A stretch of DNA of 64,000 nucleotides from Bacteroidota bacterium (GCA_024679565.1 JAIBDD010000004.1:1-64000); one strand, 5' to 3'; positions 28,917 through 38,437 are shown, counted from the stretch's first letter. Made by a program: numbers and translations. Notes: generated from the letters alone by a model not told the origin.

Positions 28917-30176
28917 ATGCAATTTGAAAACAGCAGAGAATTTGCTCAAGAAATGGATCAAAATGATGCATTGGCAGGCTTCAGATCTCAATTTTTTATT
29001 CCGCAGCACAACGGAGAAGATTCTGTTTATCTAACAGGAAATAGTTTAGGACTTCAACCTAGAAGTGTTATTGACAAACTAAAGCAAGAGCTAGACGACT
29101 GGGCTCAATATGGAGTTGAAGGTCATTTTGATGGAAAAAATCCTTGGTTTCACTATCACAAGTTTTTCTCTGAATCTACGGCAAGAGTTGTGGGAGCTTC
29201 TCCGAAGGAGGTAGTAGTCATGAATAATCTAACGGTGAATCTTCATTTAATGATGGTGTCGTTTTACAGACCCACTTCAACGCGTTATAAAATCATTATG
29301 GAAGGCGGCGCTTTCCCGTCGGATCAATATGCAATGGAGTCGCAGGCAAAATTTCATGGCTTTGCTTATGAGGATGCGGTTATAGAAGTGAATCCTAGAC
29401 CAGGAGAATATGCACTACGAACAGAAGATATTCTACAAGTGATTGAGGAACATGGCGATAGTGTTGCCTTAGTTATGTTTAGCGGTGTTCAATATTATAC
29501 CGGACAAGCTTTCGATATGCAGAAAATTACTGAGAAGGCACATAAAGTTGGTGCCTTAGCGGGATTTGACTTGGCCCATGCTGCTGGGAACTTAGCACTG
29601 CAACTGCACGATTGGGAAGTAGATTTTGCGGTATGGTGTTCTTATAAATACTTGAATAGTGGGCCTGGCGGAGTTTCCGGAGCTTTTGCTCATGAAAAGC
29701 ACGCCAATAACCCAGACTTACCTCGATTCGCTGGTTGGTGGGGTCATCAAGAGGCAGAGCGTTTCCTTATGAAGAAAGGGTTTATTCCGGAATACGGGGC
29801 GGCCGGATGGCAACTGAGTAATGCACCGGTAATGTCTATGGCAGTGCACCGTGCCTCTCTCGATATTTTTGACCAAGTGTCGATGAAACAACTCAATGAA
29901 AAGTCGGAGCCGTTAAATAGATATTTGCAATTTGTAGTTGAAGATGCTGCAAAGAGCAATGACGGTTTAAGCTTCGAGGTAATTACACCAGAAGAACGTG
30001 GTTGTCAACTATCGGTATTAACCGGAGAGAATGGGAAAGACCTCTTTGATCATCTCACAAAACAAGGTGTTATTGCAGATTGGAGAGAACCTAATGTAAT
30101 TCGAATGGCACCCGTTCCATTGTATAATTCATTTATGGATATTTATCGATTCGGACAGATTCTAAAAAGCTATTAA
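28917..30176 (+). CDS. kynU: Kynureninase
   Basis: VYLTGNSLGLQPRSV, FDLAHAAGNLALQLHDWEVDFAVWCSYKYLNSGPGGVSGAFAHEKH. Confidence 0.96.
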   Translation: MQFENSREFAQEMDQNDALAGFRSQFFIPQHNGEDSVYLTGNSLGLQPRSVIDKLKQELDDWAQYGVEGHFDGKNPWFHYHKFFSESTARVVGASPKEVVVMNNLTVNLHLMMVSFYRPTSTRYKIIMEGGAFPSDQYAMESQAKFHGFAYEDAVIEVNPRPGEYALRTEDILQVIEEHGDSVALVMFSGVQYYTGQAFDMQKITEKAHKVGALAGFDLAHAAGNLALQLHDWEVDFAVWCSYKYLNSGPGGVSGAFAHEKHANNPDLPRFAGWWGHQEAERFLMKKGFIPEYGAAGWQLSNAPVMSMAVHRASLDIFDQVSMKQLNEKSEPLNRYLQFVVEDAAKSNDGLSFEVITPEERGCQLSVLTGENGKDLFDHLTKQGVIADWREPNVIRMAPVPLYNSFMDIYRFGQILKSY

Positions 30177-30182
30177 CCTAAA

Positions 30183-30202
30183 AACCCGGCTCACGCCGGG
30201 TT
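30183..30202. terminator. Hairpin AACCCGGC-TCAC-GCCGGGTT after kynU
   Basis: Perfect 8-bp stem 7 nt after the stop; weak U tract. Confidence 0.65.
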
Positions 30203-30413
30203 CTTGGAACTAAAATTACTAACCATGCTTATCTAAGTGATAAGGCGTTATGATGATTGCATACGTGTGTCACGCTGAAATCAAACTGTTATATCATGTG
30301 GGCTAATGGAAATCGTTTCCTCAGACGCATATAGTTAATAAAGTAGTAGTATGAAGGTAGGTAAACCATTGTCATGAATCAACAGCATTGTGGTATTTAT
30401 GGTTTAGTTACAT

Positions 30414-33400
30414 TTATAGGAGATTCCTAAGGCAGGTAACGAAGTCCTTTATTTGTCCCATCTGCTGTTCTGTAACCAGTAAAAGTTGATTGCCTTTTTG
30501 TTTTAAACTGAACAAGTTGTGATGCGTATTTACTTGGCTCATTATTTTACCAAATAAGTCAGAACTGTAGTAGTGAGTATTGTTCTCGTCAGGGAAGTAG
30601 CCTAGTAATTTACCGTTTTTTATTCTGATTTTGTGCCAACCTAAACGTATGCCAAGATGCTTTAAGCGAACACTATACAACAACGCTTTTACAGGCATCG
30701 GCAAATCACCGAATCGGTCTTTCAAATTATCTCGGAACTTAATTAGATCTGTATCATTGTCAATTTTTGATAACTCGGTGTACAGGCTTAACCGTTCAGA
30801 GATATTGCTTACATAGTGGTCAGGAATCATGATGTCAAGGTCGGTATCTACTTGACAATCCGTACTCGTTTCAGAAGGTTTTTCGTCGTCTTCAAATAGT
30901 GACTTGAACTCGTCATTTCTTAATTCTTGTACCGCCTCATCCAAAATTTTGTGATACATATCAAAACCAATTTCAGAAATGAATCCACTTTGCTCGCCAC
31001 CTAATAGATTTCCAGCACCTCGAATATCCAAATCACGCATGGCAACGTTAAAACCACTGCCTAAATCTGAGAACTCTTCGATGGCTTGTAATCTTCTTCT
31101 TGCATCGTCGGTTAAGGTATGGAGCGGCGGCGTAATTAAATGGCAAAAGGCTTTTTTGTTGCTTCTACCTACTCGACCACGCATTTGATGTAAGTCACTT
31201 AAACCAAAGTAATGCGCATTGTTTACAAGAATGGTATTCGCATTTGGAATGTCCAATCCACTCTCGATAATTGTAGTTGCGACCAGCACGTCATATTCTC
31301 CCTCAATAAAGCGCAACATCACATTTTCTAACTCATCACCCGCCATTTGGCCGTGACCAACGACTACACGTGCATTTGGGGATATGGAGCGAATCATGGT
31401 TGCAATGTCTTGAATGTCACGAACCCGGTTATGCACCACAAAAACTTGCCCTCCGCGTTCAATTTCGTAGTTGACAGCTTGTTCAAATATCTCTGTCCCA
31501 AAAGTGTGCAGTTGAGTTTTAATCGGTTGACGATTTGGGGGAGGTGTGTTAATTACACTTAAATCTCGAGCACCCATCAAACTAAAATGTAGGGTTCTTG
31601 GAATTGGGGTCGCTGTTAATGTTAAGGTGTCAATGTTGGCTCTTAGGGATTTGATTTTTTCTTTTGCTGAAACCCCAAACTTTTGCTCTTCATCAATGAT
31701 TAAAAGGCCAATGTCTTTGAATTTTATTTTGTCACTCAGCAATTTGTGGGTGCCAATGATAATATCCGTTTTGCCTTCAGCTAATTTCTTAATCGAGGCA
31801 GTTTGTTGTTTTTGGGTACGGAATCGATTTACGTAATCTACCTGACACGGGAAACCATCCATTCGTTCTTTGAAAGTATGATAATGTTGTTGGGCTAAAA
31901 TGGTAGTTGGTACCAAAATAGCTACTTGCTTGCTATCGCATACCGCTTTAAATGCCGCGCGAATGGCGATCTCTGTTTTGCCAAAGCCAACATCTCCGCA
32001 TACCAACCGATCCATTGGATGTGGTGACTCCATATCCTTCTTTACATCTTCAGTTGCCTTACTTTGATCTGGAGTGTCTTCGTATAAGAAACTTGCTTCA
32101 AGCTCAATTTGTAAGTAATTGTCAGGCGCAAATTGGAATCCGGGTTGGGCCTTTCTTTTTGCGTAGAGTTTAATCAAGTCACGTGCAATGTCTTTTACCC
32201 GTTTCTTGGTTTTACTTTTTAGCTTCACCCAAGTGTCGGAACCAAGTTTATTGATTTTTGGCGTATGGCCTTCTTTGCCCGTATACCTACTTATTTTATG
32301 TAACGCTCCGATGTTAACATAGAGCAAATCGTTGTTTTTATAAGATATCCTGACGGATTCCTGTAAACGGCCACCCATTTCAATTTTTTGCAATCCTTCA
32401 AATTTTCCAACACCGTGGTCGATATGAACGATAAAGTCACCAGGCTTTAGGTTGCTTAATTCACGTAAAGTTAACGCCTGTGTTTTGCTGTATTTGTGTT
32501 TGTTTTTGAATTGATAATGGCGGCCAAATATTTCGTGTTCGGTATAAATAGCTAGATGATGTTCTTTGTCGAGAAAACCATTTGACAAACCGAGATAAAC
32601 TGGGTTGAATTTTATGGAAGCGCCGATATCTTGAAAAATCGTTTCAAGACGCTCTATTTGTTTACCTGTTTCCGAAAAAATATGCTGGCCAATCCCTAAT
32701 CGTGCATTGTCTTGAAGGTGGTCTATTAAGAGTGAAAAGTTTTTACCAAATGTTTTTTGTGGAGTTTGGTCGAAACTGAGTTTTTCGATGTTTCGAAAAT
32801 GAGGAATCTGGCCGAATTCAGCACCGCTCCTTTTTGTTAATTGTTTTTTGAAGAAGTCATCGGTATCAAAAAGATCTTCTATTTCTGGGGTAACATGAGA
32901 CTTTAATGTAGCAAAACAGGTATTTAGCTGATCACCGAAAAAGATTGTTTCGTTATTGAAGTATTCGAATATGCTAATGCGTTCGCCAGCAATTTCGTCG
33001 TCTTGAATATTGGGGACAATAGAAGAAAATTTTAGGTCTGCAGTAGACAATTGAGTGATGGCATCAAATTGCCTAATGGACTCAACCATCCTCCCGTCTA
33101 ATTCGACACGAATGGGAAGTTCATGGGAGTAACTAAAAATATCAATAATCCCTCCACGCATGGAATATTGACCCGGCTCATAAACAAAATCTTCTCGGAT
33201 AAAGCCATATGTATTGAGCATTTCCATCATGAAATCAAAGTCCAATATTTCACCGACGTTAATCTCAAATTGGTTTTTGTCTAGGTTATCTTGCCCAATT
33301 ACTTTTTCTGCAATTGCTTCAACAGACGATACTAGTACCATTGGTTTGTCAAGCTTTTTAAGCTGCAACAAAATTTCTGAACGTTCCTGAATCGCGTTGT

Positions 33401-33695
33401 TTGAAGGCGTTTCTGGTTGAAATGATTTGCTAAACGAGCTAGGTAAATACATAGCCAGTGATTTGCCTAGAATATTGTGGATGTCTTGAAAGACATATCT
33501 AGCATCTACAGGGTTCGAAGCAATATAAACGATTGGCCTTTTAAGCTCAATTAATGCAGCCGAAACTAAGAAGGATTTAAACGACCCAGCTATACCGGAA
33601 ATATGTGCATGGCGTTTTGGTTGATCAAGCCAATGCAATACAGTCTTAACCTTTTCGGTTTGGACATAGTGGGCTAATATTTCGCGGGTATTCAA
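30414..33695 (-). CDS. mfd: Transcription-repair coupling factor
   Basis: LKPGDFIVHIDHGVGKFEGL, MDRLVCGDVGFGKTEIAIRAAFKA, DEEQKFGV; TTG start. Confidence 0.97.
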   Translation of the reverse strand: MNTREILAHYVQTEKVKTVLHWLDQPKRHAHISGIAGSFKSFLVSAALIELKRPIVYIASNPVDARYVFQDIHNILGKSLAMYLPSSFSKSFQPETPSNNAIQERSEILLQLKKLDKPMVLVSSVEAIAEKVIGQDNLDKNQFEINVGEILDFDFMMEMLNTYGFIREDFVYEPGQYSMRGGIIDIFSYSHELPIRVELDGRMVESIRQFDAITQLSTADLKFSSIVPNIQDDEIAGERISIFEYFNNETIFFGDQLNTCFATLKSHVTPEIEDLFDTDDFFKKQLTKRSGAEFGQIPHFRNIEKLSFDQTPQKTFGKNFSLLIDHLQDNARLGIGQHIFSETGKQIERLETIFQDIGASIKFNPVYLGLSNGFLDKEHHLAIYTEHEIFGRHYQFKNKHKYSKTQALTLRELSNLKPGDFIVHIDHGVGKFEGLQKIEMGGRLQESVRISYKNNDLLYVNIGALHKISRYTGKEGHTPKINKLGSDTWVKLKSKTKKRVKDIARDLIKLYAKRKAQPGFQFAPDNYLQIELEASFLYEDTPDQSKATEDVKKDMESPHPMDRLVCGDVGFGKTEIAIRAAFKAVCDSKQVAILVPTTILAQQHYHTFKERMDGFPCQVDYVNRFRTQKQQTASIKKLAEGKTDIIIGTHKLLSDKIKFKDIGLLIIDEEQKFGVSAKEKIKSLRANIDTLTLTATPIPRTLHFSLMGARDLSVINTPPPNRQPIKTQLHTFGTEIFEQAVNYEIERGGQVFVVHNRVRDIQDIATMIRSISPNARVVVGHGQMAGDELENVMLRFIEGEYDVLVATTIIESGLDIPNANTILVNNAHYFGLSDLHQMRGRVGRSNKKAFCHLITPPLHTLTDDARRRLQAIEEFSDLGSGFNVAMRDLDIRGAGNLLGGEQSGFISEIGFDMYHKILDEAVQELRNDEFKSLFEDDEKPSETSTDCQVDTDLDIMIPDHYVSNISERLSLYTELSKIDNDTDLIKFRDNLKDRFGDLPMPVKALLYSVRLKHLGIRLGWHKIRIKNGKLLGYFPDENNTHYYSSDLFGKIMSQVNTHHNLFSLKQKGNQLLLVTEQQMGQIKDFVTCLRNLL

Positions 33696-33735
33696 TGAAT
33701 GTATTTAGGGGTGCAAAAATATGTTTTGCCTACCA

Positions 33736-36141
33736 CTATTGCATTGGAGGTGCACTTTTTTCAAATCCTTTTTGGGCTTTTGCAGGTTTATGCAGGAAAA
33801 TGAAATCTCCATCATCGTCATGGTCGCCAAAACCGCCATAACGTGGGGTTGTTGGTGTTTTACTATCGGTGGCAATACTCATTAACTGCAAGTTGTCTGT
33901 GAAATCGTCAAAAGTGAGAATATTGCCTTTTTTAGCACCTTTTGTACTTAGAGTTTCGATAAACTTAATGGCAAACTTACTTTCGTCAGGGACGTACTCT
34001 TCACCACCGCTTGTTATAAACAACCGAGATTTGATTTTTGACTTCATTTCGATGAATTTCTCTGGACTTTCACGAATAAAATTCAAATCGGATTCAGAAT
34101 AGTTTCGTACTTCCGTTTTGTTAAACGCGGTGCCACCGAAACATACGTCGAAAACCAGCATGATATGGTTGCAGGAATACGTTGCATTGAAATAATCGCG
34201 GATATCTGTGAATTTTAAATAGCTTCGTAAGCTACCATCGCGTTCAGAATTTTTGGCGACGATAAAGCCACCTTTACCCGGCTTGTAGTGACCATGTCCG
34301 GCGAAAAACACGAATAGCTGATCTTTTGGCGCATAAGTGATACTTTCTGTATAATGCTCAATGATACTATCCATTTGTTCAACCGTTTGATTAACCTTGA
34401 TGTCCACCTTAAAACCATATACAGACTGTAGTAATTTTCCAATTTTCTCAACGTCTTTAATCGGATTTGCAAGTTGTTCCCACGAATCATATTCGTTTGT
34501 TGCGAAAAGAAGGGCGTAGTTGGTTTGAGAGGTATTAACATTAACAGGGTCAGCTAGTTTTTTACTGCTTTTATTGATTATGAATGAATCTGTAGCAATG
34601 TTTCCATTCCTGTCTTTGGCCGATATGACCAACTTGGTCCATGTGCTGGTAAAATTTTGATCTAGGTTGAATTTGCCGTTTTGTGTAAAGGCAACACTTA
34701 CCCCATTCACCATTATTTCAGCAATGCCGCTTTCATCAAGCGCTTGCCCTCCTACATTCTTTGATATCGTTACTACTTTTGTTTTACCCCCGCGTTTTCC
34801 ATCTGAACTAATCACGTTTGGAATGTATATCATTGGAGGTGTTGTGTCTGTCAAGTTCGTCGTTGCATTGACAAACGTAAGTGGAAAGTCAACCCCCGAG
34901 GAGTAACTTTTTAAGTCAAATTGAAGATTTCCTGAAGACATATTGCCATACATATACCCTTCTAAACTTTTTGAGGTTACATAGGCCAAAGACGCTGTAG
35001 TATCTTTATGAAAACTGTTTTGCCAATTGGTAGCAGCGCTACCAGAAATGCCTTCTGTTAGGTACGAGGTAAATAGACTCATGTCGGATTTGGGCATCTT
35101 GACCCTTCCGTCTGATACTAAAAACCCAATGCTTTCTGCAACATATTCATGATCGTTTTCGCGCTGATCAGCAGCATATTGGTCAATGAGACTCGAGTTA
35201 ACGGCGTCAAATAACAACAGTTTTTTTGAAGCAGACATCGAAGAGAGCCATGCCAAAATTTGTTCATTATCGATGGTGTCGTTTCCTACTAAAAGTTTGT
35301 CATCTTTGGTATATCCAGTGTAGTACAATATGAAACAATCGCCCGGTTTTGAATTCACAATAACGTTTTCGAATGCAGACTTAACTGAATCTTTTTTATC
35401 CTGATTTAATACAAAAATGTGAGATTGATCAAAAATCCGTTGGGCTCGCTCACCAACTATTTCAGCCATAATTTTGGCATCTTCTGTAGCGTGCCGATAA
35501 CCATTTGGGTTGGTACCGTTTGTGCCAATACTGATAAAATAAAGGTCGTTGCTTCGCTGTTTACTCTGGATTTTTCTTCGTGCTGCCAATTTCATTTTGT
35601 CAAACATGTCCTCCATCACGTCGTTGTCGAGCCAGTCATTTAGATTACTGATCATCTCTAAGTCATCCATTTCTAGCTCAGGGTCGTTGATGTGTTTGAG
35701 GTTAATGTTCCAGCTAGTCATATACCGTTGTAACGAGGTATTATAGTCCTCATGTTTATAGTAATTATAAGCACTCCATCTGTGGTAGTTTCTCAATAAG
35801 CCATACCTAACGTAATTGCCTTTATGCTCAAGGCCGATAGCTGTGTCAAACGCTAGGCCAGCCTGTAAATATTGCTCTTGTTTTTCTAAACCTTGACCTT
35901 TGGTGAAGTATTCATTTCCTAAAGCCTTGTATTTAAAGTGCTTGTTCCATTGACTGGTTAAATGTGTTTTTTCGCGGTTAACTTGTTCAACCTCCCAGCC
36001 GTTTTCGATAAAAAAGTCGAAATCAGCAATAATACCCTCATCGAAAACAGAAGTAGCACCTGCATTTTCTAGCGCTTTCAAATAGTATTTTCTGGCTTTT
36101 GTGTACTTTCTTAGTAATGTTAACGAGTGACCGTAATTCAT
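33736..36141 (-). CDS. TPR / degenerate caspase-like / Ig-like / caspase-like (C14) protein
   Basis: Intact dyad FVFFAGHGH and MLVFDVCFGG near the C-terminus; degenerate FILYYTGY and LLLFDAVNSS upstream; DTTPP Ig-like segment between. Confidence 0.85.
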   Translation of the reverse strand: MNYGHSLTLLRKYTKARKYYLKALENAGATSVFDEGIIADFDFFIENGWEVEQVNREKTHLTSQWNKHFKYKALGNEYFTKGQGLEKQEQYLQAGLAFDTAIGLEHKGNYVRYGLLRNYHRWSAYNYYKHEDYNTSLQRYMTSWNINLKHINDPELEMDDLEMISNLNDWLDNDVMEDMFDKMKLAARRKIQSKQRSNDLYFISIGTNGTNPNGYRHATEDAKIMAEIVGERAQRIFDQSHIFVLNQDKKDSVKSAFENVIVNSKPGDCFILYYTGYTKDDKLLVGNDTIDNEQILAWLSSMSASKKLLLFDAVNSSLIDQYAADQRENDHEYVAESIGFLVSDGRVKMPKSDMSLFTSYLTEGISGSAATNWQNSFHKDTTASLAYVTSKSLEGYMYGNMSSGNLQFDLKSYSSGVDFPLTFVNATTNLTDTTPPMIYIPNVISSDGKRGGKTKVVTISKNVGGQALDESGIAEIMVNGVSVAFTQNGKFNLDQNFTSTWTKLVISAKDRNGNIATDSFIINKSSKKLADPVNVNTSQTNYALLFATNEYDSWEQLANPIKDVEKIGKLLQSVYGFKVDIKVNQTVEQMDSIIEHYTESITYAPKDQLFVFFAGHGHYKPGKGGFIVAKNSERDGSLRSYLKFTDIRDYFNATYSCNHIMLVFDVCFGGTAFNKTEVRNYSESDLNFIRESPEKFIEMKSKIKSRLFITSGGEEYVPDESKFAIKFIETLSTKGAKKGNILTFDDFTDNLQLMSIATDSKTPTTPRYGGFGDHDDDGDFIFLHKPAKAQKGFEKSAPPMQ

Positions 36142-36938
36142 GGCGTAAGTGGCATCATTACTATCAACATATGGGCTTTTTCAGTGTGTTCTTCTGAAGC
36201 TTTAAATCGGCCTAATTTTATTAAAGTCCAACCGTACATACCATGGCCAAAAGCATATTCAGACATGTTGTCTTTCACAAAGGCAAACTCAGGTAGCGCT
36301 TTCATCAAGTTTTCCGATGTCAGGTACATCAAACCCAATTGCCAATGGATATTATAGTTTGTGGAGTCCTCCTTAAGTAAATCGATATATACTTTTTCGG
36401 ATTCTGAATATTGTTTTTTGGTTTGGAAAACCCACGCTCGAATCAATTCAAAATCTCGGTATTCTTGTCTGTAATTGTATTTGGTTGTTAATGCGGACCA
36501 TTGGTCAACCAACTTGATTGCACTGTCAAGATTACCTTGATTAGCCACTGCATAGATGTTTGTTTGAACCTGTGAGAAATCAAATGCTGTCACTTTTAAA
36601 TATCGACCGTATGCCGACTCCCAATTCTCCCAATCGGCATCAGTGACAATTTCTTTGTACAACTTTGATAATAAATTGCCGTCGTCTTCATTGGTAGGTG
36701 TAAAATTAATCACCCAAGTGGCATATGATTCGTCAATTCTAAACTTGCGGCCCATGTATTTATGCGGGTAGTCTATTACATAACGCAAGAAGGCCTTAAC
36801 ATCTGTCGTTTTTGAAATTAGCATTGCTTCCCACATATTTAAACCTGCAAAAGCGCCAGAGTCTATTTTTTCCGTCATGTCACTTTCGTCCGGGTCATAC
36901 AGGGTTTTGGCTGTATTGATAATAATGTCGCGCATCAT
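36138..36938 (-). CDS. TPR-repeat protein, apparent upstream part of the caspase-like protein
   Basis: YSESEKVYIDLLKEDSTNYNIHWQLGLMYLTSENLMKALPEFAFVKD; ATGA overlap with the next ORF and TPR sequence continuing in the other frame. Confidence 0.7.
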   Translation of the reverse strand: MMRDIIINTAKTLYDPDESDMTEKIDSGAFAGLNMWEAMLISKTTDVKAFLRYVIDYPHKYMGRKFRIDESYATWVINFTPTNEDDGNLLSKLYKEIVTDADWENWESAYGRYLKVTAFDFSQVQTNIYAVANQGNLDSAIKLVDQWSALTTKYNYRQEYRDFELIRAWVFQTKKQYSESEKVYIDLLKEDSTNYNIHWQLGLMYLTSENLMKALPEFAFVKDNMSEYAFGHGMYGWTLIKLGRFKASEEHTEKAHMLIVMMPLTP

Positions 36939-36974
36939 TTCAATCAGTACGTCCTCACTCGTTTCTATAGATAT

Positions 36975-37799
36975 TTATTGCGCAACCTTATAGCTATAAA
37001 GAGGTAAATTTTGGTCGCCTAAAAATGGAATATGAAATCGGGTTAGCTGTTGGATTAAACCATCATAAGCATCTGGATTGGCTCCAATTTCCATATAATT
37101 GAGATCACCTATTTGAGGTGTAAAACCACTAGCTTTTCCGTCATCGCTCATCACCATGTACCATTGAGATCGACCTTGATCTATCGACACAACGGTGGTT
37201 TGGCCCAGAGCTTCAATATACCGTTCTGGTTTACTTGCATCGTATATCGCTACAAACCATCCAGATTGGTCTATTCTTATCGAGTCACGTATCCCTAAAT
37301 CCATCGTGAACCAGGTCGTATCTCCCGAAGTTTTATCTATAGAAGAAACAGGGTATCGAGAATATTCTCTTTCTGTATTCCAACTTTCGAAGCCATAAAA
37401 ACTTTGATACTTTCTTGCTGAATCTTCATAAAACGAGACTAGTTTTATAGCAGCCTGCGCTTCGGCAATATGACCCCCTCTTTGGTAGTTTAATGCAGCG
37501 AGAAAAAAGTACTGTGACGCTGCGCCATAGTACGTCTCAGATACGAAAAATCTTGCGTAAAGGGCAAATACTTCGCCGATAAACTTCCTGTCTTGCCCCT
37601 CTTCGAGTTCTTTCTCTTCAACTACAGCTCCTAACAAGAGCGAAAAAACGTCATCATATTTCCCCTTTTCAATTAGCTTTAGTGCTTTGTCGTAAGACTT
37701 CTTGGCTTTTTTAGAATTTTGCGCACTGCTTTGGCTTGCCGTACAAATAAAGATGAGTACAACTATAGAATATGTAAATAACTGCTTCAGTAGAACCAT
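36975..37799 (-). CDS. Secreted uncharacterised protein, first ORF of the caspase-like locus
   Basis: Signal peptide MVLLKQLFTYSIVVLIFICTASQSSAQ; TACATTTG at 37817-37824 (minus) supports start 37799. Confidence 0.75.
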   Translation of the reverse strand: MVLLKQLFTYSIVVLIFICTASQSSAQNSKKAKKSYDKALKLIEKGKYDDVFSLLLGAVVEEKELEEGQDRKFIGEVFALYARFFVSETYYGAASQYFFLAALNYQRGGHIAEAQAAIKLVSFYEDSARKYQSFYGFESWNTEREYSRYPVSSIDKTSGDTTWFTMDLGIRDSIRIDQSGWFVAIYDASKPERYIEALGQTTVVSIDQGRSQWYMVMSDDGKASGFTPQIGDLNYMEIGANPDAYDGLIQQLTRFHIPFLGDQNLPLYSYKVAQ

Positions 37800-37816
37800 T
37801 TCTAGAGATCTTAAGC

Positions 37817-37824
37817 CAAATGTA
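37817..37824 (-). promoter_or_regulatory. -7 element TACATTTG upstream of the caspase locus
   Basis: Matches TAnnTTTG. Confidence 0.4.
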
Positions 37825-37887
37825 TTAAATATATATGGAACTGAGCGGATTGGTAAATGATAGTGGTCATAATACAAGTGTGCGGAG

Positions 37888-37895
37888 TATTTTTG
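37888..37895 (+). promoter_or_regulatory. -7 element TATTTTTG, 4 nt before the ATG of the 37900 CDS
   Basis: TATTTTTG-CTGT-ATG. Confidence 0.5.
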
Positions 37896-37899
37896 CTGT

Positions 37900-38370
37900 A
37901 TGGATTTAAAACCGTTTTATGATGTTGCAGAAGACGCAATTAAAACGTTGGGTGTAGACCCAGAGACAACACGATGTGAAGACCCAGGACAGTGGATTGT
38001 TACAAGAGAACCAATTGAAATTTTCATTGACATTTGGCAACCACAAGAAGCAAATCAATGGGAGTATTTTAAGGAGGATGAGCCAACTGCTATTTTTCAA
38101 GTCGTAGCGCCAGTGTGTTATTTGCCAGATAATGAAGCAGATAAAGCCAAATTTATGGAAGAAGTACTCTACATTAACCACCATATGTTTTATGGTAGCT
38201 TTACGGTTAACATGGAAGAGTCAATGGCGGCCATTGGATATAAGAGATTGCTTGAAGGAGCCAATCGTGTTGAGATGATAGAGCCGATAGAGAGCATAGG
38301 ATTTTATGCAGAAAATTTATCAAACTATCTTTCAAAAAAATACAATCTGAAAAAAATTGAAAAAAATTAA
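37900..38370 (+). CDS. Uncharacterised 156-aa cytosolic protein (YbjN/type III chaperone-like fold possible)
   Basis: Length and pattern only (QWIVTREPIEIFIDIWQ...LYINHHMFYGSF). Confidence 0.7.
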   Translation: MDLKPFYDVAEDAIKTLGVDPETTRCEDPGQWIVTREPIEIFIDIWQPQEANQWEYFKEDEPTAIFQVVAPVCYLPDNEADKAKFMEEVLYINHHMFYGSFTVNMEESMAAIGYKRLLEGANRVEMIEPIESIGFYAENLSNYLSKKYNLKKIEKN

Positions 38371-38377
38371 GGTTTAA

Positions 38378-38406
38378 GGCAACCAAACGCGGAAACTTCT
38401 CATCTA
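38378..38406 (+). promoter_or_regulatory. Candidate ECF promoter GGCAACC-N15-TCATCTA upstream of the sigma factor gene
   Basis: AAC-type -35 and a -10-like element at ECF-compatible spacing, upstream of 38438. Confidence 0.4.
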
Positions 38407-38437
38407 AGAAGAAAAGCGAGAAGAATGATGTCTTTAA

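Noticed and set aside
30203-30413. Possible small RNA or tRNA in the kynU-mfd gap
   Set aside because: No tRNA-like T-arm or acceptor pairing and only short hairpins; convergent-gene spacer is sufficient explanation.
36180-36195. Programmed -1 slippery heptamer in the caspase locus
   Set aside because: The GAAAAAG run does not form a classical X XXY YYZ heptamer in the zero frame; indel or coupling is more likely, so I did not annotate a recoding signal.
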